DNA of 17,242 nt from Natrialbaceae archaeon Tc-Br11_E2g1 (GTDB lineage: Archaea; Halobacteriota; Halobacteria; Halobacteriales; Natrialbaceae). The notes under the pieces are model-generated. The model did not search any database and was not told the origin of the DNA. It saw nothing but the letters and a program-made list of their open reading frames with translations. Of this stretch, positions 1 to 8,913 are shown piece by piece (the stretch's first letter is position 1; each line of letters opens with the position of its first letter). The stretch covers positions 1 through 17,242 of the forward strand of contig LKNC01000020.1 of the NCBI GenBank assembly GCA_001564255.1, read 5' to 3'. The translations under genes were made by a program, and so were the position numbers.

Positions 1-149
1 GTCTCGACGCCCGAGTACGGTCCCGGATCCTCGAGCATTCCGCCCATTCCGAGAAATCCACCTCCGACGACGGCGACCAGTGCGACGACGATTACGATCA
101 TCATTGCGACACCTACCACTGGTGAGACCCCTCGATCCGTTGCCCCCAT
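1..149 (-). CDS. Type IV pilin / archaellin-like protein, N-terminal part (cut by window start)
   Basis: The visible 49 codons start at an ATG at 149 and run off the window. The N-terminus has a basic residue followed by the core GVSPVVGVAMM and then a hydrophobic stretch rich in Val, Ile and Ala ending in GGGFLG. This is the class III (prepilin) signal of haloarchaeal pilins of the archaeal type IV pilin N-terminal family (PF07790). PibD peptidase would be expected to cut after Arg6, leaving Gly-Val-Ser-Pro at the mature end, and the hydrophobic helix would build the pilus core. The remaining sequence outside is not visible, so the subtype (adhesion pilin or other secreted pilin-like protein) cannot be decided. 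An AT-rich AATATT at 178-183 lies about 31 nt upstream and may be its TATA box. The identification of the signal is firm; the function is family knowledge. Confidence 0.8.
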   Translation of the reverse strand, partial: MGATDRGVSPVVGVAMMIVIVVALVAVVGGGFLGMGGMLEDPGPYSGVE

Positions 150-313
150 ACTCCCTCGTATTTTCACAGCCGGGATGAATATTGTGGCCGATACCGGGGG
201 GATCGTACCCCCTCTCGATCCCGGCCCGATGGTCGAGTTGCGTCTAGCAACCTCGTGGCACACCCTATGTGACGGTAGCACAGGCATCGGCCGACTCGAG
301 GCCACGTCGATTG

Positions 314-333
314 TGCGGGACCGGATTTGAACC
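314..333 (-). repeat. Duplicated 3' end of tRNA-Leu (possible attachment-site scar)
   Basis: The 19 bases 315-333 (GCGGGACCGGATTTGAACC) are identical to 427-445 inside tRNA-Leu, covering the T arm and part of the 3' acceptor strand. The copy is in the same orientation, about 112 nt beyond the gene's 3' end. Direct repeats of a tRNA 3' end are the usual footprint of tyrosine-recombinase integration at tRNA genes in archaea. No integrase or cargo remains between the copies, so this would be a scar or a decayed tRNA remnant. Confidence 0.6.
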
Positions 334-384
334 ACGCGAAGACGTGCTCGCTTCGCTGTGCGCGTCTTCTCTCGTTCAAATCCG
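322..384. repeat. Imperfect inverted repeat built on the tRNA T-arm fragment
   Basis: CGGATTTGAAC at 322-332 is perfectly inverted as GTTCAAATCCG at 374-384. A second inner pair, GAAGACG at 338-344 and CGTCTTC at 363-369, keeps the arms in register, so the DNA or RNA could fold into one long interrupted stem. One arm is part of the tRNA-Leu 3' duplicate, so an inverted second T-arm fragment is also present. No protein is encoded here. Confidence 0.65.
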
Positions 385-389
385 CTGAA

Positions 390-427
390 CGCATTCTCCG
401 CTCACGGAGTTGTTCGCGGAGAATGCG
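390..427. repeat. 12-bp perfect inverted repeat abutting the tRNA-Leu 3' end
   Basis: CGCATTCTCCGC at 390-401 and GCGGAGAATGCG at 416-427 are perfectly complementary around a 14-nt loop. The right arm includes the last four bases of the tRNA-Leu gene on the minus strand. In the transcript this would form a strong stem immediately at the tRNA 3' end, so it may help termination or 3' processing. It could equally be part of an integration arm. There is no clear U-rich tail after it. Confidence 0.6.
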
Positions 428-507
428 CGGGACCGGATTTGAACCGGCGGACCCCTACGGGACAGCGTCCTAAGCGCTGCGCCGTTTCCTGGCTTGGCTA
501 CCCGCGC
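424..507 (-). tRNA. tRNA-Leu (anticodon UAG)
   Basis: Read on the minus strand, the 84-nt gene has a 7-bp acceptor stem GCGCGGG/CCCGCGC with discriminator A. It has a D arm beginning TAGCCAAGCC and an anticodon stem CAGCG/CGCTG closing the loop CTTAGGA, which gives anticodon UAG and reads CUA/CUN leucine codons. A long variable arm (TCCCGTAGGGGTCC) marks it as a class II tRNA, as expected for leucine, and the T loop is TTCAAAT. No CCA is encoded and no intron is seen. A TTCTTA element at 534-539 lies about 30 nt upstream and is a possible TATA box. The 3' end is duplicated downstream at 314-333. Confidence 0.95.
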
Positions 508-551
508 TCGAGTTCGAGTTCCGCCGATGTGAGTAAGAACCTGTCGGTCTC

Positions 552-725
552 TCACTCGTGTGTCAAGGGCTCTTCGGGGGACCACTCCACCGGCACGATG
601 AAGGTGACGTGTTCGCTGCCCCGTCGCTGATGGAGTTCGCCGGCCTGTTCGGCCAGCGAGCGATCCCGGTAAGGCATCTCGAGGCCACAACCGGTACAGA
701 CGAGTTTACACGTTGGCTCGTTCAT
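552..725 (-). CDS. Small C2H2-type zinc-finger-like protein, function unknown
   Basis: This 57-aa protein is given here from the ATG at 725; an in-frame ATG at 743 would add six residues (MASPSA). It has cysteines at 6, 10 and 13 and histidines at 32 and 39. The spacing C10-x2-C13-x18-H32-x6-H39 fits a small zinc-binding finger. The C-terminal part is acidic (VPVEWSPEEP). Proteins of this size with a single finger are common and mostly uncharacterised in haloarchaea, and I do not recognise a named family. It lies upstream of tRNA-Leu on the same strand. An AT-rich ATTACTA at about 784-790 could drive it with a short leader. The role could be nucleic-acid or protein binding, which is inference from the finger alone. 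Confidence 0.7.
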   Translation of the reverse strand: MNEPTCKLVCTGCGLEMPYRDRSLAEQAGELHQRRGSEHVTFIVPVEWSPEEPLTHE

Positions 726-925
726 TGCGGAGGGCGAGGCCATCGGGGACGGACTCGGTTTCCCCTTGGGCGTCCTCGGTCATTAGTAATAGTGACCTAT
801 ACGTTCACGGGGGGCAGGCCACACGTGGCAGTCGGTCGTAGTTGAACGTTGGTCCGGGTATTCGACTATTGGGTGGACAGTGTTCCAACGTGAACCTCTT
901 CGGTAGCTCGACTTTCGACCGTACG

Positions 926-930
926 TTTAA
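926..930 (+). promoter_or_regulatory. TATA-like box for the TFB-fold protein
   Basis: TTTAA is centred 28 nt before the ATG at 956. That spacing is what a leaderless haloarchaeal transcript would have and supports the ATG at 956 over the longer in-frame start at 842. Confidence 0.5.
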
Positions 931-955
931 CTTCCGGGCGGCAGTACCCGTCCGT

Positions 956-1264
956 ATGTACAGCGCCCGGGAACGCGTCGAACACGGGGAGTGGCTCGAG
1001 ACACTCGAGCGGATCGCGGACAGACTCGAGTTGTCGACGGAGGCGCGATCGTGTGCGGCCGAGTTCTTTCTGGCAGACGTCCCCGATGAGGACCGATCGA
1101 AGCGGGCGGTTCTCGCGGCGAGTGTGTATGCGGGCTCGCTCGTCGCGGGTGACGGTCGCACGCAGGGGGATGTCGCCGCGGCTGCGGGGGTCTCCCGGCT
1201 GTCGATTCAACAACGCTGGAAGGATCTGCTCGAAGCGGCCGGCCTCGAGCCGCCGGGCTGGTAG
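956..1264 (+). CDS. Small TFB (TFIIB) cyclin-fold-like protein
   Basis: The 102-aa protein looks like a single core repeat of archaeal TFB. Residues 46-66 (DEDRSKRAVLAASVYAGSLV) resemble the helix where TFB cyclin repeats carry an 'A-x-A-x-x-Y' pattern. Residues 69-93 (TQGDVAAAAGVSRLSIQQRW) resemble the DNA-contacting helix-turn-helix of the second repeat. A full TFB is about 300 residues, with an N-terminal zinc ribbon, a B-finger and two cyclin repeats; here the ribbon, finger and one repeat are absent. Haloarchaea encode many TFB paralogues and also short TFB-fold proteins annotated as transcription factor IIB family. It could modulate initiation by competing for TBP or BRE DNA, which is inference. 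The start was chosen from the TATA-like box and because the 38 residues upstream lack family character. It is convergent with coaD. Confidence 0.75.
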   Translation: MYSARERVEHGEWLETLERIADRLELSTEARSCAAEFFLADVPDEDRSKRAVLAASVYAGSLVAGDGRTQGDVAAAAGVSRLSIQQRWKDLLEAAGLEPPGW

Positions 1265-1340
1265 TCGTAAGCGTCTGCTACGCGGGTAAACCCGTGGTGA
1301 AAGAGCGAAAGCCCGGTAAAGAGTTCGGAATCGGGACCGG

Positions 1341-1829
1341 TCACCGGCTCGCACCACGCCCTTCGTGGTCGGGCGTGCGGTTGCCGTGTTCGTCTATCTC
1401 CCCTCTCACGATGCGGGTACTCGAGATGACGTCGTCGTCTTCGGCGTGGACGTGGGGGACGACGACGACCTCGAGTGGGTCGTGTCCGCGTTCACGTCGG
1501 AGGTCGTTGATCCGCTCGCCACCGTTTGCGGTTTCAGGCGAGACGATCAGGTAGTCGAACTGGGGTTCGGTCGCGATGCCGGTGGGTTCTTCGAGGGGCC
1601 GGATCTCGAACTCCCGGCCGTACGTCTCGGCGTGAGAAGTGAGTTCGGCCTCGAGGTCACGTTTCCGTTCCTCGTAGGTCCGCACGTACCGGTCGACGTG
1701 ACGGGTTTTCGGTGCGAGTTCGTCGCTCGTCAGACCGACGGTTACGTCTCCGAGTTCGAACGCCCGTTCGAACAGCCGTCGGTGGCCGTCGTGTACGGGG
1801 TCGAACGTCCCACCGAGCGCGACGTCCAT
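1341..1829 (-). CDS. coaD: Phosphopantetheine adenylyltransferase, archaeal type
   Basis: This cytoplasmic enzyme transfers AMP from ATP to 4'-phosphopantetheine to give dephospho-CoA, the penultimate step of coenzyme A synthesis. The 162-aa protein opens with the nucleotidyltransferase signature [11 protein letters not shown], with the HxGH motif at residues 13-16. It carries the second ATP-binding motif ISSTR at 135-139, followed by a short acidic tail. The length matches the archaeal family (about 150-170), which differs from the bacterial form in the middle. The ATG at 1829 is preceded at a distance of 28 nt by an excellent TATA box (1854-1860), so the transcript should be leaderless. No operon partner is seen; it is convergent with the TFB-like gene. 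The assignment is firm. Confidence 0.92.
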   Translation of the reverse strand: MDVALGGTFDPVHDGHRRLFERAFELGDVTVGLTSDELAPKTRHVDRYVRTYEERKRDLEAELTSHAETYGREFEIRPLEEPTGIATEPQFDYLIVSPETANGGERINDLRRERGHDPLEVVVVPHVHAEDDDVISSTRIVRGEIDEHGNRTPDHEGRGASR

Positions 1830-1853
1830 ACCCCATCACATCAGGGCAACGGG

Positions 1854-1860
1854 TATAAAA
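1854..1860 (-). promoter_or_regulatory. TATA box for coaD
   Basis: On the minus strand this reads TTTTATA, centred 28 nt upstream of the coaD ATG at 1829. It is one of the best archaeal TATA matches in the window. Confidence 0.65.
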
Positions 1861-2030
1861 GGGTCGAATTCTGCGGGGGACCGTTGCGCTGTCGAGGCTG
1901 GAAACTGGCGTGTGTCGGACGTGATCTTCGGCCACCGGCCGTCGGTGGGAGACAGTCCGGATGTGTGGTGTCGTCTCCGTGGGGACTGCGAGACTATTTC
2001 GACGATCGTCGATTATCAGTTTCGCATTGT

Positions 2031-2037
2031 TTTTTAC
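2031..2037 (+). promoter_or_regulatory. T-rich TATA-like box for malic enzyme
   Basis: A TTTTTTA run lies about 28 nt before the ATG at 2062. It supports this start rather than the in-frame upstream codon at 1912, whose extra 50 residues look non-coding. Confidence 0.5.
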
Positions 2038-2061
2038 CATCCGTCTCCAGTGGTTCTATTT

Positions 2062-4317
<2,256 letters not shown>

Positions 4318-4381
4318 CTGGCCGCTCCGGCTACCGAACGAAAAGGTTGCATTCAAGTACGCGCCGGGAGTTCCTGTGGGT

Positions 4382-4753
4382 ATGCAAGATCAGGGACGCT
4401 CTACGCGAAAGCGCACCGGTGGCCGACTCAAACACGCCCGAAACCGCAAGAAGTCCGAACTCGGACGGGCCCCGACCGAGACGCAGGTCGGCGAGGAACG
4501 ACTCAAGACCGTCGACGTCCGGGGCAACGGCCAGAAGACCCGCGCGCTCGCGACCGACGTCGCGAACGTCAACGTCGGCGGCGAGACCGTTCAGGCGACG
4601 ATCACCGACGTGGTCGAGAACGACGCGAACCCCAACTACGTCCGACGAAACATCATCACCAAAGGGGCCGTCATCGACACCGACGAGGGCAAAGCACGCG
4701 TCACCTCCCGCCCCGGACAGACGGGCCAGGTCAACGCCGTCTCCCTCGAGTAA
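4382..4753 (+). CDS. rps8e: 30S ribosomal protein S8e
   Basis: The 123-aa protein is the archaeal/eukaryotic small-subunit protein S8e, which bacteria lack. The N-terminal basic block (RSTRKRTGGRLKHARNRKK) is the rRNA-binding tail typical of the family. It is followed by the small beta-barrel with the RLKTVDVRGNGQKTRAL region and the conserved NYVRRNIITKGAVIDT segment near the C-terminus. Archaeal S8e is about 125 residues, so the protein is complete. The ATG at 4382 was chosen because the longer frame upstream, which overlaps maeB out of frame, has no family similarity. It ends 24 nt before the convergent AbrB-PhoU regulator gene. It is basic, unlike the acidic neighbours, as expected for an rRNA-binding protein. 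Confidence 0.95.
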   Translation: MQDQGRSTRKRTGGRLKHARNRKKSELGRAPTETQVGEERLKTVDVRGNGQKTRALATDVANVNVGGETVQATITDVVENDANPNYVRRNIITKGAVIDTDEGKARVTSRPGQTGQVNAVSLE

Positions 4754-4777
4754 CGATCTCGAACTATCGCCGATCGG

Positions 4778-5773
4778 CTACGGCCGCGGCGTGGCCTTCT
4801 GCAACGCCGTCTCGGCGACGTTGCCCCCGTAGTCCGCACACCGCGACAACGAGTCGACGATCAGTCCTAGTGACTGCGCCTGGATCGGCTCGAGTTCGCG
4901 TAGCATGTCATCGACCGTGCGGGTGTGTTCGTCGATCTCGAGGACCGACGCGAGCGCCTCGTGACCCAGTCGGTTCGCCTCCTCGCTCTCCTCGGCGAAC
5001 AGGGCGTCCATCGACTTCTCCAAGACGGCGAAGGCGTCCTCGTGGAGCGTCTCCAGAGCCTCGGCGACGCCACTCGGGATCTCCTCGAGTTTACCCGCGA
5101 GGGTGGCGATCTTCGCTGCGTGGTCTGCGACCCGTTCGAGCTGGCGGGCACTCGAGTGGTAGTCGAAACAGTCCTCCCGGGAGACCCCCAGTTCCTCGGC
5201 GGCCCGGGGGGACCGAAGCGTCGCCCGGAAGATCCGGGAGACCACGAGCCAGAGTCGGTCGACGTCGTCGTCCCGGCGGATGACGTCCTCGGCGACGTCG
5301 TCGTCGTTCTCGACCAGGGCCGTGAGGGCGTCCTCGAGCATCGAGCCCGCGATCAGACGCATCCGCGAGACGGCGTTGACGATCGAGAGTTCCGAGGAGT
5401 CGAGCAGATCCTGGATAACGACGCTGTCGGTCGTCTCCTCCAGCACTTCGACGCCGACCAGTCCCTGGGTGGCGTCGCGGATCGCATTTCGCTGGTCGGT
5501 CGTGATCCGGCCGGCCTCGAGTTCGATGACGTCGAAGCCACTGACGTACATCGTCATCACCGCGCGGGTGAGCCGTTCGCCCTCGAGGTTCGAGACGTCC
5601 AGGGAGCCTCGTTTACGTTCGGTGTCACTTTGGGGAGTGAGGAGTAAGGCGTCGTCTTCGGGGTAGAACTCCACTGTCGTGCCGGCGCTGACGCCGTTTT
5701 CGGTCGCCCAGGGTTTCGGTAGCGAGACCGTGTAGGTCGATCCACCCGTCACCTGGACCTTGCGAGTCTCCAT
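4778..5773 (-). CDS. AbrB-PhoU fusion regulator of phosphate uptake
   Basis: The 331-aa protein begins with a SpoVT/AbrB-type swapped-hairpin DNA-binding domain (about residues 3-47: RKVQVTGGSTYTVSLPKPWA). It continues into two PhoU-like helical repeats that contain the metal-associated motif ARQLERVADHAAKIA in the middle and a weaker copy SLSRCADYGGNVAETAL at the C-terminus. PhoU proteins sense the state of the Pst transporter and restrain phosphate uptake. Here the AbrB domain would let the same polypeptide bind DNA directly, which suits archaea that lack a PhoR-PhoB pair. It is divergent from pstS across a 207-nt gap, with its own TATA box 26 nt before the ATG and a TATAGAC element further upstream. 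Cytoplasmic. Domain calls are firm; the target (the pst promoters) is inference from position and shared elements. Confidence 0.88.
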   Translation of the reverse strand: METRKVQVTGGSTYTVSLPKPWATENGVSAGTTVEFYPEDDALLLTPQSDTERKRGSLDVSNLEGERLTRAVMTMYVSGFDVIELEAGRITTDQRNAIRDATQGLVGVEVLEETTDSVVIQDLLDSSELSIVNAVSRMRLIAGSMLEDALTALVENDDDVAEDVIRRDDDVDRLWLVVSRIFRATLRSPRAAEELGVSREDCFDYHSSARQLERVADHAAKIATLAGKLEEIPSGVAEALETLHEDAFAVLEKSMDALFAEESEEANRLGHEALASVLEIDEHTRTVDDMLRELEPIQAQSLGLIVDSLSRCADYGGNVAETALQKATPRP

Positions 5774-5796
5774 ACCCGGGGTTGTGACCCGAGGAA

Positions 5797-5820
5797 TATA
5801 AATCCAGTATCGTCTATAGA
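5797..5820 (-). promoter_or_regulatory. Promoter of the AbrB-PhoU gene: TATA box plus TATAGAC element
   Basis: On the minus strand TTTATA (5802-5797) is centred about 26 nt before the ATG at 5773. The element CTATAGAC (5819-5812) lies 9 nt upstream of it. The same TATAGAC core occurs ahead of pstS and pstB, so autoregulation or shared phosphate control is likely. TCTATAGA at 5813-5820 is itself palindromic. Confidence 0.6.
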
Positions 5821-5918
5821 GTGACGGCTGGTCCCGAGAGACGTGGTTCGACGACGCGACAGTCGTCGTCTCGGGAAAACGAGTTCATCGGATCACGGCG
5901 TGTGGTACCTCGGTACGG

Positions 5919-5954
5919 ATATAGACCTATATAGAGAACATAGTAGGGTATTTA
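5919..5954 (+). promoter_or_regulatory. pstS promoter with tandem TATAGA elements (candidate phosphate box)
   Basis: TATAGAC (5920-5926) and TATAGAG (5930-5936) are repeated exactly 10 bp apart, one helical turn, so both face the same side of the DNA. The first sits in the perfect palindrome ATATAGACCTATAT (5919-5932). Downstream come ACATAG (5938-5943), five bases and the TATA box TATTTA (5949-5954), centred about 29 nt before the pstS ATG. ACATAG-N5-TATTTA and the 12-nt spacing from TATAGA(C/G) to TATTTA recur exactly in the pstB promoter. Confidence 0.7.
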
Positions 5955-5980
5955 GACCGAATACTCACAAGGGAACGGTA

Positions 5981-7015
5981 ATGGGAAACGAGCCGACAGT
6001 CGGCCGTGACACCGCGACGACGAGGCGTCGCGTCCTGATCGGTGTGACGGGTACGGCCCTGAGCGGACTGGCTGGGTGTATTACCCGTGGTGAGGAGAGC
6101 GATTTGTCGGGTGAAATCCGGATGGACGGCAGTAATACCGTTCTCCCTCACGGTGCCATCGTCTCCGAGGAGTTCGTCTGGCGAAACAACCGTGTCGACA
6201 TCCCCGTCAACGGCTCGGGAACCGGGGCAGGGTTCCAGCGGTTCTGTGAGGGCGAGACACACGTCCAGAACGCGAGTCGACCGATCCTCGAGAACGAACG
6301 GGAGATCTGTGAGGAAAGTGGCGTCGAGTACGTCGAACTCGAGACGGCACTCGACGGGCTCGCGGTCTTCGCCCACCCCGACAACGACTGGTGTGACGAC
6401 CTCACCGTCGACGAACTGAACCGGATCTGGCAGTCGGGGTCGGACGTCGAGACCTGGAACGACGTCCGCGAGGGGTGGCCCGACGAGGAGTTCGACCTCT
6501 ACGGCCGCGACCCGGCGTCGGGGACGTTCGACTACTTCACGGAGGCGATCAACGGCGAGATCGGCGACATTCGCTCCGATTACTCCGCGAGCGCCGACAC
6601 GAACGTGATCGTCCGCGGCGTCCGGGGCAACCAGTACACGCTCGGGTTCGGCGGCGCGGGCTTTTACTACGAGAACGAGGACGAGCTCAAACTCATCGGC
6701 GTCGACGACGGTGACGGGCCCGTCAAACCCGAGCGAGAGGAGATCGAAGCGGGCGAATACACGCCGTTGACTCGACCGCTGTTTACGTACTTTCGGACGG
6801 ACTTATTCGAGCGGCAGGAAGGCCGTGAGTTCGCCCGGTTTTACTTCGAGGAGATCGACGGCGACGCGACCGAAACCGACGTCGTTGAGGACGGCGAGAC
6901 GCTCACCTGGACCCAGTGGGGGGCTCGCCGCGTCGGCTACTACGCGCTCCCCGACGAGACAGTCAGCGAAGAGTACGAGAAACTCACGGACGCGATCGAC
7001 GAGGTGACTGTATGA
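5981..7015 (+). CDS. pstS: Phosphate-binding lipoprotein of the Pst ABC transporter
   Basis: The 344-aa protein is the extracellular phosphate receptor that delivers phosphate to PstC-PstA. The N-terminus has a twin-arginine signal (TTRRRVLIG, arginines 15-17) and ends in the lipobox LAGC with Cys33. It should therefore be exported folded by Tat and anchored by lipid, the usual haloarchaeal arrangement. Typical PstS motifs follow: GSNTVLP near residue 50, the phosphate loop [12 protein letters not shown], a [11 protein letters not shown] segment, and [14 protein letters not shown]. The ATG at 5981 is placed by the TATA box 29 nt upstream and by the signal peptide; the in-frame codon at 5843 would spoil both. 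Its stop overlaps the pstC start (ATGA). Expression is probably induced by low phosphate through the TATAGA elements. Confidence 0.93.
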   Translation: MGNEPTVGRDTATTRRRVLIGVTGTALSGLAGCITRGEESDLSGEIRMDGSNTVLPHGAIVSEEFVWRNNRVDIPVNGSGTGAGFQRFCEGETHVQNASRPILENEREICEESGVEYVELETALDGLAVFAHPDNDWCDDLTVDELNRIWQSGSDVETWNDVREGWPDEEFDLYGRDPASGTFDYFTEAINGEIGDIRSDYSASADTNVIVRGVRGNQYTLGFGGAGFYYENEDELKLIGVDDGDGPVKPEREEIEAGEYTPLTRPLFTYFRTDLFERQEGREFARFYFEEIDGDATETDVVEDGETLTWTQWGARRVGYYALPDETVSEEYEKLTDAIDEVTV

Positions 7016-7938
7016 GTGGTGCTGACCGGACGGTAAATATCTCGAACGGCAACAGTGAGGTCAACGATCGGACGAGTTCGATCGTCAAGTACGTCTTTTT
7101 CTCGTGTGCGCTCGTCACGGTCCTCACGACGCTGGCGATCATCCTGGTGCTCGTCCAGGGGTCGTTCGTCTTCTTCCGGGAGGTGTCGATCGTCGAGTAC
7201 TTCACCGGGACGGACTGGTCACCGGTCATCCGACCGCGCAGTTACGGCGTCCTCCCGCTGATCTGGGGGACACTGGTCATCACCCTGGGGTCGGCGCTCA
7301 TCGCCCTTCCCGTCGGGACGGCGACGGCGATCTACCTCTCTGAGTACGCCGACCCGGACGTTCGGAAAGTGATAAAGCCGACACTCGAGATCCTCGCGGG
7401 GATCCCGACGATCGTCTACGGCTTTTTCGCCCTGTCGTTTATTACGCCGCTGATCCAGCGGGTGTTCCCCGAGACGGGGACGTTCAACGCGGCGGCGGGT
7501 GCGATCGTCGTCGGAGTCATGATCATCCCGATGGTCTCGAGCCTGAGCGAAGACGCGATGAGTTCGGTACCTGACGATCTGCGCAACGCCGCCTACGGTC
7601 TGGGTGCGACGAAGTTCGAGGTGTCGACGAACGTCGTCGTCCCCTCCGCGCTGTCGGGAATCATCGCCTCGTACATCCTCGCGCTCTCGCGGGCGATCGG
7701 CGAGACGATGGCGGTCACCCTCGCCGTCGGGATGAGCCCACAGATCACGGCGAACCCCCTCGAGTCGATGCAGACGATGACGGCGTACATGGTCCAGATC
7801 GGGATCAGTGACGTCTCGATCGGCTCGATCGGCTATCAGAGCCTGTTCGCCGTCGGACTGACGCTGTTCGCGATGACCCTCGCGATGAACCTGTTCAGTT
7901 TGTGGATCAAATCGCGCTACCGGGAGGAGTACCAATGA
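7012..7938 (+). CDS. pstC: Phosphate ABC transporter permease PstC
   Basis: The 308-aa integral membrane protein is one half of the Pst channel. A first membrane span lies at about residues 25-53. The permease core follows from about residue 80, with further spans near 80-108, 124-148, 158-180, 212-240 and 275-298. The cytoplasmic EAA loop that docks onto PstB is visible as [20 protein letters not shown] (193-212). The sequence [18 protein letters not shown] (224-241) is characteristic of PstC/PstA permeases. The ATG overlaps the pstS stop by 4 nt and the stop overlaps the pstA start by 4 nt, so translation of the three genes is probably coupled. Distinguishing PstC from PstA rests on order and on the longer first extracellular loop. 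Confidence 0.92.
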   Translation: MSGADRTVNISNGNSEVNDRTSSIVKYVFFSCALVTVLTTLAIILVLVQGSFVFFREVSIVEYFTGTDWSPVIRPRSYGVLPLIWGTLVITLGSALIALPVGTATAIYLSEYADPDVRKVIKPTLEILAGIPTIVYGFFALSFITPLIQRVFPETGTFNAAAGAIVVGVMIIPMVSSLSEDAMSSVPDDLRNAAYGLGATKFEVSTNVVVPSALSGIIASYILALSRAIGETMAVTLAVGMSPQITANPLESMQTMTAYMVQIGISDVSIGSIGYQSLFAVGLTLFAMTLAMNLFSLWIKSRYREEYQ

Positions 7939-8843
7939 GCACGGAAACCGAGACGCCCTTCGGCGAACCGACCGACGACATCGAACGAAAGCGCCTGATC
8001 GGACGCGTCTTCGTCGCGATCTGTTTCGCCTCGACGCTCGTCGGAATCGTCGCCCTCGTGGCCCTGATCGCCGACGTCCTGTATGAGTCGTGGGGATGGG
8101 TCACCTGGGAGTTTCTCACCTACCCACCGTCGCAGGTCGTCGAGAACTTCATGCCAGACGCCCGCGGGGCAGGTATCTATCCCGCGATCGTCGGTTCGGT
8201 TTTCCTCATCGCCCTGACCGCCGTCTTCACGATTTTCCTCGGCGTCGGCGCGGCGGTCTATCTCGAGGAGTACGCCGCCGAGAGTCGCCTGAAATCCTTT
8301 ATCGAGGCGAACATCGCCAACCTCGCGGGCGTCCCCTCGATCGTCTACGGCCTGCTCGGACTGGCGATATTCGTTCGTGCGGTGCAGATGGGCTCGAGTC
8401 TCATCGCCGGTGCGCTCACACTTACACTGTTGATCCTTCCGATCGTCATCGTCTCGACCCAGGAGGCCCTGCGAGCCGTGCCCGACTCCCAGCGCCAGGC
8501 CGCCTACGGCGTCGGCGCGACCAAGTGGCAGGTCATCCGGGACGTCGTTCTCCCACGGGCGCTACCCGGTATCATGACGGGGACGATCCTCTCGCTCTCG
8601 AGGGCGATCGGCGAGACCGCACCGATCCTGATGGTCGGTGCCTCGACGTCGCTTTTCGTCGCTCCGGACGGGCTCACCAGTCCGTTTAGCGCGATGCCGA
8701 TGACGGTCTTTGACTGGGCGAAACGACCCGAACCCGAGTTCCAGCACATCGCCGCCGCCGGGATCGTCGTGCTGTTGACGATCCTCTTGCTGATGAACGC
8801 CGTCGCGATCCTCATCCGCAACAAGTACGACCCGCGCGCCTAG
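7935..8843 (+). CDS. pstA: Phosphate ABC transporter permease PstA
   Basis: The 302-aa membrane protein is the second Pst permease. The N-terminal tail (residues 1-20) is acidic and cytoplasmic. A membrane span follows at about 21-49 and the permease core from about 80 onward. The EAA loop is [20 protein letters not shown] (189-208), followed by [18 protein letters not shown] (219-236), the PstA form of the conserved helix. The C-terminus is a span ending in the short basic tail IRNKYDPRA. The ATG sits in an ATGA overlap with pstC. The stop at 8841-8843 is followed within five bases by the operator-like palindrome of the next promoter, so the pstSCA message may end here or read on into pstB. 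Confidence 0.92.
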   Translation: MSTETETPFGEPTDDIERKRLIGRVFVAICFASTLVGIVALVALIADVLYESWGWVTWEFLTYPPSQVVENFMPDARGAGIYPAIVGSVFLIALTAVFTIFLGVGAAVYLEEYAAESRLKSFIEANIANLAGVPSIVYGLLGLAIFVRAVQMGSSLIAGALTLTLLILPIVIVSTQEALRAVPDSQRQAAYGVGATKWQVIRDVVLPRALPGIMTGTILSLSRAIGETAPILMVGASTSLFVAPDGLTSPFSAMPMTVFDWAKRPEPEFQHIAAAGIVVLLTILLLMNAVAILIRNKYDPRA

Positions 8844-8847
8844 CTCG

Positions 8848-8888
8848 GGTCTACATATCCGTATATAGACCACATAGCGCCCTATTTA
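8848..8888 (+). promoter_or_regulatory. pstB promoter with palindromic phosphate-box candidate
   Basis: A near-perfect palindrome of 24 bases (8848-8871) has arms GGTCTACATA and TATATAGACC, differing at one position, around the centre TCCG. TATAGAC (8864-8870) is followed after 12 nt by the TATA box TATTTA (8883-8888). ACATAG (8872-8877) lies five bases before that box, exactly as in the pstS promoter. The expected transcription start is near 8912. Confidence 0.65.
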
Positions 8889-8913
8889 TTGGAGGTTCAC
8901 CTTCAATCGCGTG

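Noticed and set aside
708..783. Short frame from an ATG at 783 (MTEDAQGETES...) ahead of the zinc-finger gene, in a different frame
   Set aside because: It ends after about 25 codons and lacks a TATA box at the right distance. A frameshifted N-terminus of the zinc-finger protein is possible but cannot be shown from one sequence.
846..891. 7-bp inverted repeat ACGTTGG / CCAACGT upstream of the TFB-like gene
   Set aside because: Short arms with a 32-nt spacer are expected by chance at this frequency, and it lies away from the TATA-like box.
4925..5647. 240-codon plus-strand frame inside the AbrB-PhoU gene
   Set aside because: It is antisense to a gene with clear AbrB and PhoU motifs.
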